Below are positions 1 to 6,340 of a stretch of DNA of 16,892 nt, piece by piece; the first letter of the stretch is position 1, and each line of letters opens with the position of its first letter. Source of the stretch: Gammaproteobacteria bacterium (GTDB lineage: Bacteria; Pseudomonadota; Gammaproteobacteria; Pseudomonadales; Azotimanducaceae); NCBI GenBank assembly GCA_030430515.1, contig JAUIKX010000029.1, forward strand, positions 1 through 16,892, in the 5' to 3' direction. The notes beneath the pieces were generated by a model. It did not search any database. It was not told where the DNA came from and saw only the letters and a program-made list of their open reading frames with translations. The position numbers were made by a program, and so were the translations under genes.

Positions 1-316
1 ATTCCTCACCACGCTCCTCACGGATTTCTTCGACAGTCATCCCAGACCACAGACCACAGTCCCGCTCCATCAACACCTCCTCGTAGTCGATCGGCGCTTT
101 GAGACGGCTGTTGAGGATATATGCGGTTTCGCGGGTGCGCCCTGAGGGGGAGCAGAGAATGTGATCGACCCCACCGAGGCGATCGATCACTTCGGCATGG
201 CGGCCCGCCTGGACCTTACCCTCATCGCTGAGCGGAGAGTCCAGGCGACCCTGCATACGACTCTCGAGGTTCCACAGAGTTTGCCCGTGGCGGATGATGA
301 GCAGCTCCAGTGACAT
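1..316 (-). CDS. Histidine phosphatase family protein (phosphoglycerate mutase-like), partial
   Basis: The first 105 residues are visible; the gene runs off the left edge. It belongs to the histidine phosphatase superfamily (GpmB/CobC/SixA-like), cytosolic enzymes that move or remove phosphate through a phospho-histidine. The catalytic R9-H10-G11 triplet lies right after the first beta strand, followed by N16 and the R60/R62 pair in a SPSGRTRETA-type motif. E84, in a MERDCGLWSG segment, fits the usual acid/base glutamate before the conserved LW-G. The second catalytic His, near the C-terminus, is outside the window. The ATG at 316 is preferred because it places the strand-RHG motif at residues 4-11; only a weak GGAG lies upstream. 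It follows the crotonase gene after a 22-bp gap, so it is probably the last visible gene of the LLM-LLM-crotonase operon. Substrate cannot be told: metabolite phosphatase is more likely than true glycolytic mutase. Confidence 0.88.
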   Translation of the reverse strand, partial: MSLELLIIRHGQTLWNLESRMQGRLDSPLSDEGKVQAGRHAEVIDRLGGVDHILCSPSGRTRETAYILNSRLKAPIDYEEVLMERDCGLWSGMTVEEIREERGEE

Positions 317-338
317 ATGCGCCTACGTAACTCCGGCC

Positions 339-1169
339 TCAGCCGTCACCTTCGGTACGATAGTCGCCGAATTCCTGGTCCCGCTTGCTCAGCGCCTTAT
401 TCAGATTCTCTCGCAGCTCGGCCAGGTGCGCCTGGGTGCTCTTGGTGTAGGTTGCCAACGCCTGCAGTTCGGTACCCGCGCGAATCCCGGCCCGGATGCC
501 CATGGCGTCCATCTGCCTGTGCACCGCGCGCTTGTTGATCTGCTGGATGTCGGTCGGCACTTTGGCTACACGCTCCGCGATGTCGAGCACTTCCGCTTCG
601 AGGCTTTCCTCGGGAAAAGCACGGTTGGCAAAACCGCTCTCTACCGCCTCCAGGCCCGACATATGGTCGCCGGTGAGCATCAGCTCCATGGCCCGCCTGA
701 GACCGACGAGCCAGGGGTAAAACTGATTGTCTGGGGGACTGATGGAGCGCACCACCGGGTAGCCGATCTTCGCATCTTCCGCCACGTAGACGAGATCACA
801 AGCCGTAGCGAGCTCCGTACCGCCCGCCAGACAGTAACCGTGCACCTGAGCAATGATTGGCTTGGCCATGTCCCACATGTGCAGGAACCCTTCCACCACG
901 TGCCGGGGCCAGTTGGCCAGGCCGCCTGCGGTGTAGTACGGCTGATCGCGCGCAGTGTTCGAGGCAAGATCATAGCCGGCCGAAAAACACGACCCAGCCC
1001 CTCGAATGACAATGACACGAATGTTCTCGTCACAATCGGCGTCCTCCAGCGCGTGAAACATCTCCGCGCGCAGCTCGTTGGACAACGGGTTGCGTTTTTC
1101 AGGCCGGTTCAGCGTGATGCGCCGAACCTGCGGCCGGGGCTCGTCGACGATGATCTTCTCGTACGTCAT
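339..1169 (-). CDS. Enoyl-CoA hydratase/isomerase (crotonase) family protein
   Basis: A full-length crotonase-fold protein of 276 residues. The family acts on acyl-CoA thioesters, holding the thioester carbonyl in an oxyanion hole. That hole is visible as the FSAGYDL motif (residues 62-68) and AGGTEL (115-120). E119 aligns with rat mitochondrial hydratase Glu144. The position of the second catalytic acid, Glu164 in rat, is V139 here, in the segment IGYPVV. A classical syn-hydration therefore looks doubtful; isomerase, hydrolase, C-C bond lyase or a hydratase with altered chemistry are all open. The ATG start at 1169 overlaps the TGA of the upstream LLM gene (ATGA), a sign of translational coupling, so it likely works on the same pathway as the two LLM oxidoreductases. 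Family assignment is sure; reaction is not. Confidence 0.93.
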   Translation of the reverse strand: MTYEKIIVDEPRPQVRRITLNRPEKRNPLSNELRAEMFHALEDADCDENIRVIVIRGAGSCFSAGYDLASNTARDQPYYTAGGLANWPRHVVEGFLHMWDMAKPIIAQVHGYCLAGGTELATACDLVYVAEDAKIGYPVVRSISPPDNQFYPWLVGLRRAMELMLTGDHMSGLEAVESGFANRAFPEESLEAEVLDIAERVAKVPTDIQQINKRAVHRQMDAMGIRAGIRAGTELQALATYTKSTQAHLAELRENLNKALSKRDQEFGDYRTEGDG

Positions 1170-2170
1170 GACTGGAAGCTGAACTCGCTGGCCCGGAACG
1201 CATTGAACGTTCGTTCCAGATCTTCTGCCGTCGCTGCCATCGGCGCGATGATCGAGGTGTGAACGCCGCCTTCGGCATCTTCGCGGATGCGCGCACGCAC
1301 CTCGTCTTCGGTACCGATGATGGCGATCTCATCGATCAGCTCGTTGCTGAGCGCGCCGGAAGTCTTCGCCCGGTCTTTGGCCGCCCAACCTTCGGTGATC
1401 GTATCGGCTGCGGAAGAGTGGCCCGCCCAGGCGAGAAACTTGTTGTATACCGGCGTGGCGTAGTACGGCGCGAACGCGGCGCGGAACGCATTGCGACCGG
1501 CTTCTTTATCGTCGGTCACGAGTACCATCGCGCGGTTGACGATCTCCACGTTCTGCCAGTCTTTGCCGGCTCGCTCTGCGCCGATCTTCACATGCTCCAT
1601 CATCTTCGGCAGCGCGCTCTTGGGCCAGAGGTTGAAAATCACCCCATCGCCGAATTCGGCGGCCATCTCGATCATCTTCGGTCGCAGCGCTGCGAGATAG
1701 ATCGGTGGTGGGTTGTCCATGGGCGCCTGCCGATAGCCGTGACTCTTGAGCGTCACCCCATCGAAGTTGGTCTTCTCACCTTTGAGCATCTGCCGGACCA
1801 GCTGCGCCGTTTCCTTCACCCGCGTTACCGGTTTTTCGAGAGGAATGCCGTTCCAGGCGCCCATGATGGTCTGACTGGAACTGCCCAGCCCCATCACGAA
1901 ACGGCCAGGGAGCACCTGACCGATGACGTTGGCGGATGCGGCGAGCACCGAGGGCGACCGCGTGTAGACCGGCGTCACCGCCACGCCGATCCGGATGGAG
2001 GTCGTGTGATGCGCCACCGCCGCGATCTGCGTGAGGGTGTCCGGCGCACCGGCATCAGAGAACCAGGCGTCAGGAAAACCGTTATCTTCCGCCCACTTCA
2101 GGCGAGCCACTGTCTGCTCGATCTTCGGGCCACCCGGCAGGGTGACCGCTACGCGTTTCTGGAGTGCCAT
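1166..2170 (-). CDS. LLM class flavin/F420-dependent oxidoreductase (second of a tandem pair)
   Basis: A 334-residue luciferase-like monooxygenase (bacterial luciferase/F420 TIM-barrel superfamily) protein. The family binds reduced FMN or coenzyme F420 in an (alpha/beta)8 barrel and catalyses hydride transfer or oxygenation. Hallmarks are the N-terminal strand-helix with KWAEDNGFPDAWFSD (residues 25-39), the first-strand repeat IRIGVAVTPVYTRSP (59-73), and the family motif GRFVMGLGSSS (89-99) followed by KPVTRVKE (113-120). It is a diverged paralogue of the gene just upstream and ends nearly at the start of the crotonase gene (4-nt overlap). The ATG at 2170 has an AGGGGGC ribosome-binding site that includes the last bases of the upstream stop codon, so the pair is very likely co-translated. 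Whether the cofactor is FMN or F420 cannot be read from sequence; many proteobacteria do not make F420. Confidence 0.93.
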   Translation of the reverse strand: MALQKRVAVTLPGGPKIEQTVARLKWAEDNGFPDAWFSDAGAPDTLTQIAAVAHHTTSIRIGVAVTPVYTRSPSVLAASANVIGQVLPGRFVMGLGSSSQTIMGAWNGIPLEKPVTRVKETAQLVRQMLKGEKTNFDGVTLKSHGYRQAPMDNPPPIYLAALRPKMIEMAAEFGDGVIFNLWPKSALPKMMEHVKIGAERAGKDWQNVEIVNRAMVLVTDDKEAGRNAFRAAFAPYYATPVYNKFLAWAGHSSAADTITEGWAAKDRAKTSGALSNELIDEIAIIGTEDEVRARIREDAEGGVHTSIIAPMAATAEDLERTFNAFRASEFSFQS

Positions 2171-2178
2171 GGTGCCCC

Positions 2179-3213
2179 CTAGAGCATTTCTTCAGCGATG
2201 AGGGTCAGCGCTTCAGGCTGCTGCGAACCGATGAGCATGCTGCCCACCTGGCCGTTGGCGTGCGCTGCTTTCCAGCGCTGCAGACGCTCGCGGATGCGAT
2301 CGGCGGGACCAACGAGATGGCAGGCATCAATGAGCTCTTCGGGTACCGCGGCCATGGCCTCGTCTTTCTTGCCGGCCAGGTACAGATCCTGAATCTTGAT
2401 CGCTGCTTCCTCGAAACCGAGACGCTTGGCGTAATCGTTGTAGAAGTTCTTGTCGCGCGCGCCCATGCCGCCGATATAAAGCGCCATGCTGCCGCGGATC
2501 GGCATCATGCACTGCTCCACATCATCACCGACGATGCAGGTAACGAACGGTGCAATGTCGAAGTCCGTGCGCTGACGTCCGCCGGCCGCCAGGCCTTTGT
2601 TGATGGGCTCGTCGAACACGCTGGCTTTTTCCGGGTCCATCCAGATGGGGAAGAAGCCGTCGCAGACCTCCGCAGCCGCAGCGACACCGGCGTTGGTGAT
2701 GTTGGCGGCATAGATCGGCAGCTCTTCCTCGCAGTGCAGAATGCTCTTGAGCGGCCGGCCCAGACCCGTCGCGCCTTCACCGGTGTAGGGCAACTGGTAC
2801 TGAGAACCTTCGAACGTCACCGGCCCTTCTCTCGAAATGATCTGGCGGACGATCTTCACGTACTCCTTCAGGCGGGTGACCGGTTTGCCGTAAGGCACGC
2901 CGTGCCAGCCTTCCACCACCTGCGGGCCGGAAGCACCGAGACCCATGATGAAGCGACCACCGGAGAGTTCCGCCAGGGTCATCGCCGTCATGGCCGCCAT
3001 GGCCGGCGAACGGGCGGGCATCTGCATGATGGCCGTGCCGACTTTGATCTTGGTGGTTTGAGCGAGAATCCAGGCCGCAGGCGTCACCGCGTCTGAACCG
3101 TACGCTTCCGCCGTCCAGATGGAATCGTAACCGAGGCTTTCCGCATGGCGGATGTTGTCGATCGGGATGCTCATCTTGCGTCCGCTGTAACCGCCGATAA
3201 TGCCTAGTTTCAT
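2179..3213 (-). CDS. LLM class oxidoreductase, Rv3520c-like (first of a tandem pair)
   Basis: A 344-residue luciferase-like protein resembling the mycobacterial Rv3520c group of putative F420-dependent oxidoreductases. In Mycobacterium tuberculosis Rv3520c sits inside the cholesterol-catabolism region. Visible marks are the N-terminal strand MKLGIIGGYSG, the helix HAESLGYDSIWTAEAYGSD (residues 23-41), the repeat KIKVGTAIMQMPARSP (55-70), and the GGRFIMGLGASGPQ motif (85-98) followed by GKPVTRLKEY (109-118). The C-terminal region ends in the VGPADRIRERLQRW segment typical of the family. The ATG at 3213 has a strong purine-rich site, AAAGGGGG, and follows a 103-bp AT-richer gap, so this gene probably opens the operon LLM-LLM-crotonase-phosphatase. 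Substrate unknown. The Rv3520c resemblance is from memory of family motifs and not from a search. Confidence 0.93.
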   Translation of the reverse strand: MKLGIIGGYSGRKMSIPIDNIRHAESLGYDSIWTAEAYGSDAVTPAAWILAQTTKIKVGTAIMQMPARSPAMAAMTAMTLAELSGGRFIMGLGASGPQVVEGWHGVPYGKPVTRLKEYVKIVRQIISREGPVTFEGSQYQLPYTGEGATGLGRPLKSILHCEEELPIYAANITNAGVAAAAEVCDGFFPIWMDPEKASVFDEPINKGLAAGGRQRTDFDIAPFVTCIVGDDVEQCMMPIRGSMALYIGGMGARDKNFYNDYAKRLGFEEAAIKIQDLYLAGKKDEAMAAVPEELIDACHLVGPADRIRERLQRWKAAHANGQVGSMLIGSQQPEALTLIAEEML

Positions 3214-3316
3214 AGTGCCCCCTTTAAAGACGAAAAAATCTCAATGAAAAATATCTGATGGCCACGAGATTACCGAAGCGCGCTGCAACTTGCACACGCC
3301 TTAGGGAACCTCTAAT
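3214..3316 (-). promoter_or_regulatory. 103-bp intergenic leader upstream of the LLM operon
   Basis: This is the largest gene-free stretch of the window. It separates the end of tspO from the start of the first LLM gene on the same strand and is clearly more AT-rich than its surroundings, so it probably carries the LLM operon promoter. I see no convincing -35/-10 pair. It contains an inverted repeat AATCTC/GAGATT (3237-3242 and 3266-3271, 23-nt spacer). Read on the minus strand, this repeat is followed by a run of T residues. The stem is short and AT-rich, so it may be an operator half-site pair, a weak attenuator or chance. The ribosome-binding site AAAGGGGG is at 3218-3225. Confidence 0.5.
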
Positions 3317-3796
3317 TCAGAGCAGCGCCGGATTGAGCTGCCACACCGAGTAGTTCAGGAACGAGGCAAAGCCCACCCAGAGCAGATACGGCAGCAGCAT
3401 GATTGCAGCCGGTCGATCCAAAGCGCTGAACAACCGGATCAACCAGACCAGACAGGCAATCAGCACGAGTATGGTGAGAAACGCCGGTCCGCCGAGGTGC
3501 CAGACAAAGAACACCCACGACCAGAGCGCGTTAACGCCGAGCTGAACGCAGAAAAGCCCCAGCGGCAGCTTCGCTGAAGCCCAACCGTGGGTTCGCCACA
3601 CGCGCCAGGCAGCAACGGCCATGAGCACGTACAGCGTCGTCCAGACGGGGCCGAAGAGCCAAGCCGGCGGTGCCCAGCCTGGCTGCTGCAGGGCGCCATA
3701 GAACGCTTTCGCCTCCACGGACGCGATGGACCCGAGTGCGGCGGCGACAAAGGTCACCGCCAGCCAGCCCAGCAGACCGAAGAGTTTCCGCCTCAT
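3317..3796 (-). CDS. tspO: TspO/MBR family tryptophan-rich sensory protein
   Basis: A 159-residue integral membrane protein of the TspO/peripheral benzodiazepine receptor family, which binds porphyrins, haem and, in eukaryotes, cholesterol. Bacterial members influence tetrapyrrole and stress responses. Five hydrophobic segments are visible at about residues 5-25, 45-65, 78-97, 103-123 and 130-150. Family signatures are W41-APPAWLFGPVW (41-52), QLGVNALWSWVFF (85-97) and LLPYLLWVGFASFLN (134-148). It has 13 tryptophans in 159 residues, which fits the name. Its ATG overlaps the TGA of the Old Yellow Enzyme gene (ATGA at 3793-3796), so it is the last gene of the five-gene minus-strand run and translationally coupled to the reductase. 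Proteobacterial tspO is often linked to light or photolyase genes; none is seen here. Ligand cannot be told. Confidence 0.97.
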   Translation of the reverse strand: MRRKLFGLLGWLAVTFVAAALGSIASVEAKAFYGALQQPGWAPPAWLFGPVWTTLYVLMAVAAWRVWRTHGWASAKLPLGLFCVQLGVNALWSWVFFVWHLGGPAFLTILVLIACLVWLIRLFSALDRPAAIMLLPYLLWVGFASFLNYSVWQLNPALL

Positions 3797-4860
3797 GCAG
3801 CCACGAAGCCTTTGAAGTTATCCATGTACTTCACGAATGTTTCTGAAAGCCCTTCACTCCGCAGATGTTCGGGATCTACCGGGGTACTCACCGGCACAAA
3901 ACCGCCCGCCAGGCATCGGGTGGGGAAATCATGGTGAAGAATTGCCGCACGTCCCAGCATCACCCAGTCGACACCCGCTCCCATGACCGCCTCCGCTTCC
4001 TGAGGGGTGCGAATCTTGCCCGCCACACCGAGCCGGGTATTGCCGCGCTCGAGGCCTACGAAATGTTCCAGCAGGGATCGGTCCTGATGCGCCTCTTCCT
4101 CGGGCGCCTTGAACACGTCCCAAAGCGACATATCGAGGAAGTCGATATCACCGCTCGTCATCAGTTGCTCAGCAACGCCCTTAATTTCTTCGAGCTGCAT
4201 GCCGAAGCGCTCGGGAGAGAGACGAACACCCAGCATGAAGTCTTTGCCGCAGCGCCTGCGGATGCCTTCGATGATCTCGAAGAGTATGCGGAAACGCCCT
4301 GCCACATCGCCGCCATACCGGTCGGTACGCTGATTGATCTTCGCGCTGAAGAACTGGCAGAGGATGTAGCCGTGCGCACCGTGCAGTTCGACGCCATGAA
4401 AGCCGGCCTTCTCCGCCCGCACTGCACCCTCCACGAAGTCGTCGATGAGCAGGCTGACTTCGTCGGAAGTGAGTCCCCGCGCGGCAGATTTTTCGTGCGG
4501 TGACGGACATACCGGCTGCTCGCCGATGAGTTCGGCCGGCGAGCGGTTACCGGCATGGTGGAGCTGCACGATGGCAATGCTGTCGTTTGCCTTGATGCCG
4601 CCAGCCAGCCGTGTGAGACCTTCGATGTGATCATCCGACCAGATGCCGAGCTGACCTGGAAAGCCCTGGCCGATGCGCTGCACGTGGGCCGCACAGGTCA
4701 TGGTGAGGCCGAAGCCCCCTTCAGCCCTCATGACCAGCCAGCGATATTCGTCATCCGACAGCGTGCCGTCAGCATGACTCTGGCAGTTGGTGAGCGGCGC
4801 CAGCATGAATCGGTTTTTCATTGCTGGTCCACGGGTGAAGGTCAACGGTTCTCCGAGCAC
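3793..4860 (-). CDS. Old Yellow Enzyme-type NADH:flavin oxidoreductase (ene-reductase family)
   Basis: A single-domain, FMN-dependent TIM-barrel enzyme of the OYE/2,4-dienoyl-CoA reductase family, which reduces activated C=C bonds of enones. I choose the GTG at 4860 (355 residues): a CAGGAG site lies 6 nt upstream, and the protein then begins with the family pattern EPLTFTRGPAMKNRFMLAPLT. The open frame continues 75 codons further upstream, but that part is unlike the family and overlaps the transporter gene. The active-site motif is ELHGAHGY (residues 158-165); H160, H163 and Y165 match YqjM His164, His167 and Tyr169. It is followed by FFSAKINQRTDRYGG (170-184). The late barrel segment LGVAGKIRTP and the phosphate-binding AGVDWVMLGRA (295-305) are present. 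The FeS/FAD domain of long dienoyl-CoA reductases is absent. It lies 26 bp after the transporter and overlaps tspO. Confidence 0.93.
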   Translation of the reverse strand: MLGEPLTFTRGPAMKNRFMLAPLTNCQSHADGTLSDDEYRWLVMRAEGGFGLTMTCAAHVQRIGQGFPGQLGIWSDDHIEGLTRLAGGIKANDSIAIVQLHHAGNRSPAELIGEQPVCPSPHEKSAARGLTSDEVSLLIDDFVEGAVRAEKAGFHGVELHGAHGYILCQFFSAKINQRTDRYGGDVAGRFRILFEIIEGIRRRCGKDFMLGVRLSPERFGMQLEEIKGVAEQLMTSGDIDFLDMSLWDVFKAPEEEAHQDRSLLEHFVGLERGNTRLGVAGKIRTPQEAEAVMGAGVDWVMLGRAAILHHDFPTRCLAGGFVPVSTPVDPEHLRSEGLSETFVKYMDNFKGFVAA

Positions 4861-4886
4861 GAGAATCTCCTGTAGAAGTGAAAAGG

Positions 4887-6338
4887 TTATGCAGCTTGAG
4901 CGCGCTTTTCCGCCAGCTCCGCGACGATTTCCTGGTGGCGCTTCCTGTCGATGCTGTATTTGGAGTAGCACCACAGGCAGACGATGACGAAGCCGGACAG
5001 CACGGGACCATAGACAAAGCCGAGAGACTGGATCGTCTCCGCCGGGACATCCGCCGCAACCTGAACCGTTTCGCTCGCTGGCCAACCGATGGCCACCAGA
5101 GCAAAACCCGCGACCATGTTGCCCAGCGCCGTCGTCGTTTTGCTGGAAAACGACACAGCCGCGAAAAAAATACCTTCCTGGCGTCGCCCGGTGCGCAGCT
5201 CATGCTCGTCTGCGATGTCAGCGAGCATCGAATTGAACGTAATGAGCGCCTGAGCAACGCACACACCCTGAACGAACTTAATGAATGTAAGCAGCGGTGC
5301 GAGCACTTCGTCGCCATTCTCCGGAAACCAGCCAACCAGACGCAGCACCACCGGCAGCACCTGACAGAATGTCCAGGCACCCGTGCCGAAGATGATCGAC
5401 GGCTTCTTATCGAAGCGGGCGTTCAGGCGCTGAGCAAAAGAGGCGCCCACCATGACACCGATCGGGCCAGCAGCGAAAAACCAGAAGTTGCCGCTGCTGC
5501 TCAGTTCCCAGAAGAAGGTATTCATGTGCAGATTGAGCGCAGCGTCGACGCCTACCATGCCAAATACAACCAGTACCCCCACGAACAGCCAGGCAAACGA
5601 CGGGCTCTTCAACGCTTCAACGAGATCCCCGAACATGCGCGTCATCGCACCCCAGGGAGAGACCCTGGGAGCGTTGGGGTCGGGCTGCACGAGCTCCGGA
5701 ATGCGGTGCCAGGTGCCGATCGCAGTGGCTATGATGGAAACGAACATCAGCACCGACATGGTCAGCGCAAAGGGTGAGTACGCTGGGTGGTTGAACTGGC
5801 CACGCGGATACGCCTCGGTCTCTTTGAAGAAGACACCAAATGCCAGACCAAGCGCAACCAACACACCCACGTAGCTGAAGAAGTACCGGTACGCCACCAC
5901 CGTCGTGCGCTCAATGAAGTTGTCCGACAGCTCCGCACCCAGCGACAGATGCGGTACGTGATAGAGGGTCATGGCTCCGCGGGTCAGCACGGCGGACACC
6001 GTCAACCAGAGGAAGAGCTGAAACTCAGACAACCCCTCCGGTGGGTTGAACAGCAGGTAGAACGCAACGCCCAGAGGAATGGCTGCCGCCAGAAGAAAGG
6101 GGTGCCGCCGGCCATAGCGCGAGCGCCAGTTATCCGAAATGGACCCAGCCAGTGGGTCAGTGATCGCATCGAAGGCCAGTGCGATTGCCACGGCAATCCC
6201 CACCAGCGCCCCAGAAACACCGAGCACCTGGTTGTAAAAGAAAAACAGCAGCACGCCGAAACAGGCGTTCTTGACGCCCTCGGCGAACTGCCCGAACCCA
6301 TAAGCGAGCTTCGTCGGAACCGTAAGAGCGGATGCCAC
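4887..6338 (-). CDS. MFS transporter of the GPH (MelB-like) cation symporter family
   Basis: A 483-residue, roughly 12-helix inner-membrane symporter of the glycoside-pentoside-hexuronide:cation family. The opening KLAYGFGQFAEGVKN (residues 10-24) and FDAITDPLAGSISD (56-69), followed by RSRYGRRHPF (72-81), match MelB closely. D57 and D61 align with MelB cation-site Asp55 and Asp59. By contrast the two MelB sugar-binding aspartates are missing: Asp19 aligns with G21, and Asp124 aligns with H127 in LYHVPHLSLG. The carried compound is therefore unlikely to be a simple glycoside. The start is a GTG two bases after the stop of the SLC13 gene. No good ribosome-binding site is seen, so coupling to the upstream gene is likely. 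Neighbours (OYE, TspO, and CoA enzymes further off) suggest an organic acid or hydrophobic substrate, which is inference. Confidence 0.92.
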   Translation of the reverse strand: MASALTVPTKLAYGFGQFAEGVKNACFGVLLFFFYNQVLGVSGALVGIAVAIALAFDAITDPLAGSISDNWRSRYGRRHPFLLAAAIPLGVAFYLLFNPPEGLSEFQLFLWLTVSAVLTRGAMTLYHVPHLSLGAELSDNFIERTTVVAYRYFFSYVGVLVALGLAFGVFFKETEAYPRGQFNHPAYSPFALTMSVLMFVSIIATAIGTWHRIPELVQPDPNAPRVSPWGAMTRMFGDLVEALKSPSFAWLFVGVLVVFGMVGVDAALNLHMNTFFWELSSSGNFWFFAAGPIGVMVGASFAQRLNARFDKKPSIIFGTGAWTFCQVLPVVLRLVGWFPENGDEVLAPLLTFIKFVQGVCVAQALITFNSMLADIADEHELRTGRRQEGIFFAAVSFSSKTTTALGNMVAGFALVAIGWPASETVQVAADVPAETIQSLGFVYGPVLSGFVIVCLWCYSKYSIDRKRHQEIVAELAEKRAQAA

Positions 6339-6340
6339 GA

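Noticed and set aside
294..3096. Long plus-strand open frames (up to about 320 codons) opposite the crotonase and LLM genes.
   Set aside because: They are shadows of well-supported minus-strand genes, with no family motifs and unusual composition.
4861..5085. 75-codon N-terminal extension of the Old Yellow Enzyme frame.
   Set aside because: It overlaps the 3' end of the transporter in another frame, is Arg/Gly-rich and unlike the family; the CAGGAG site and GTG at 4860 give a normal-length protein.
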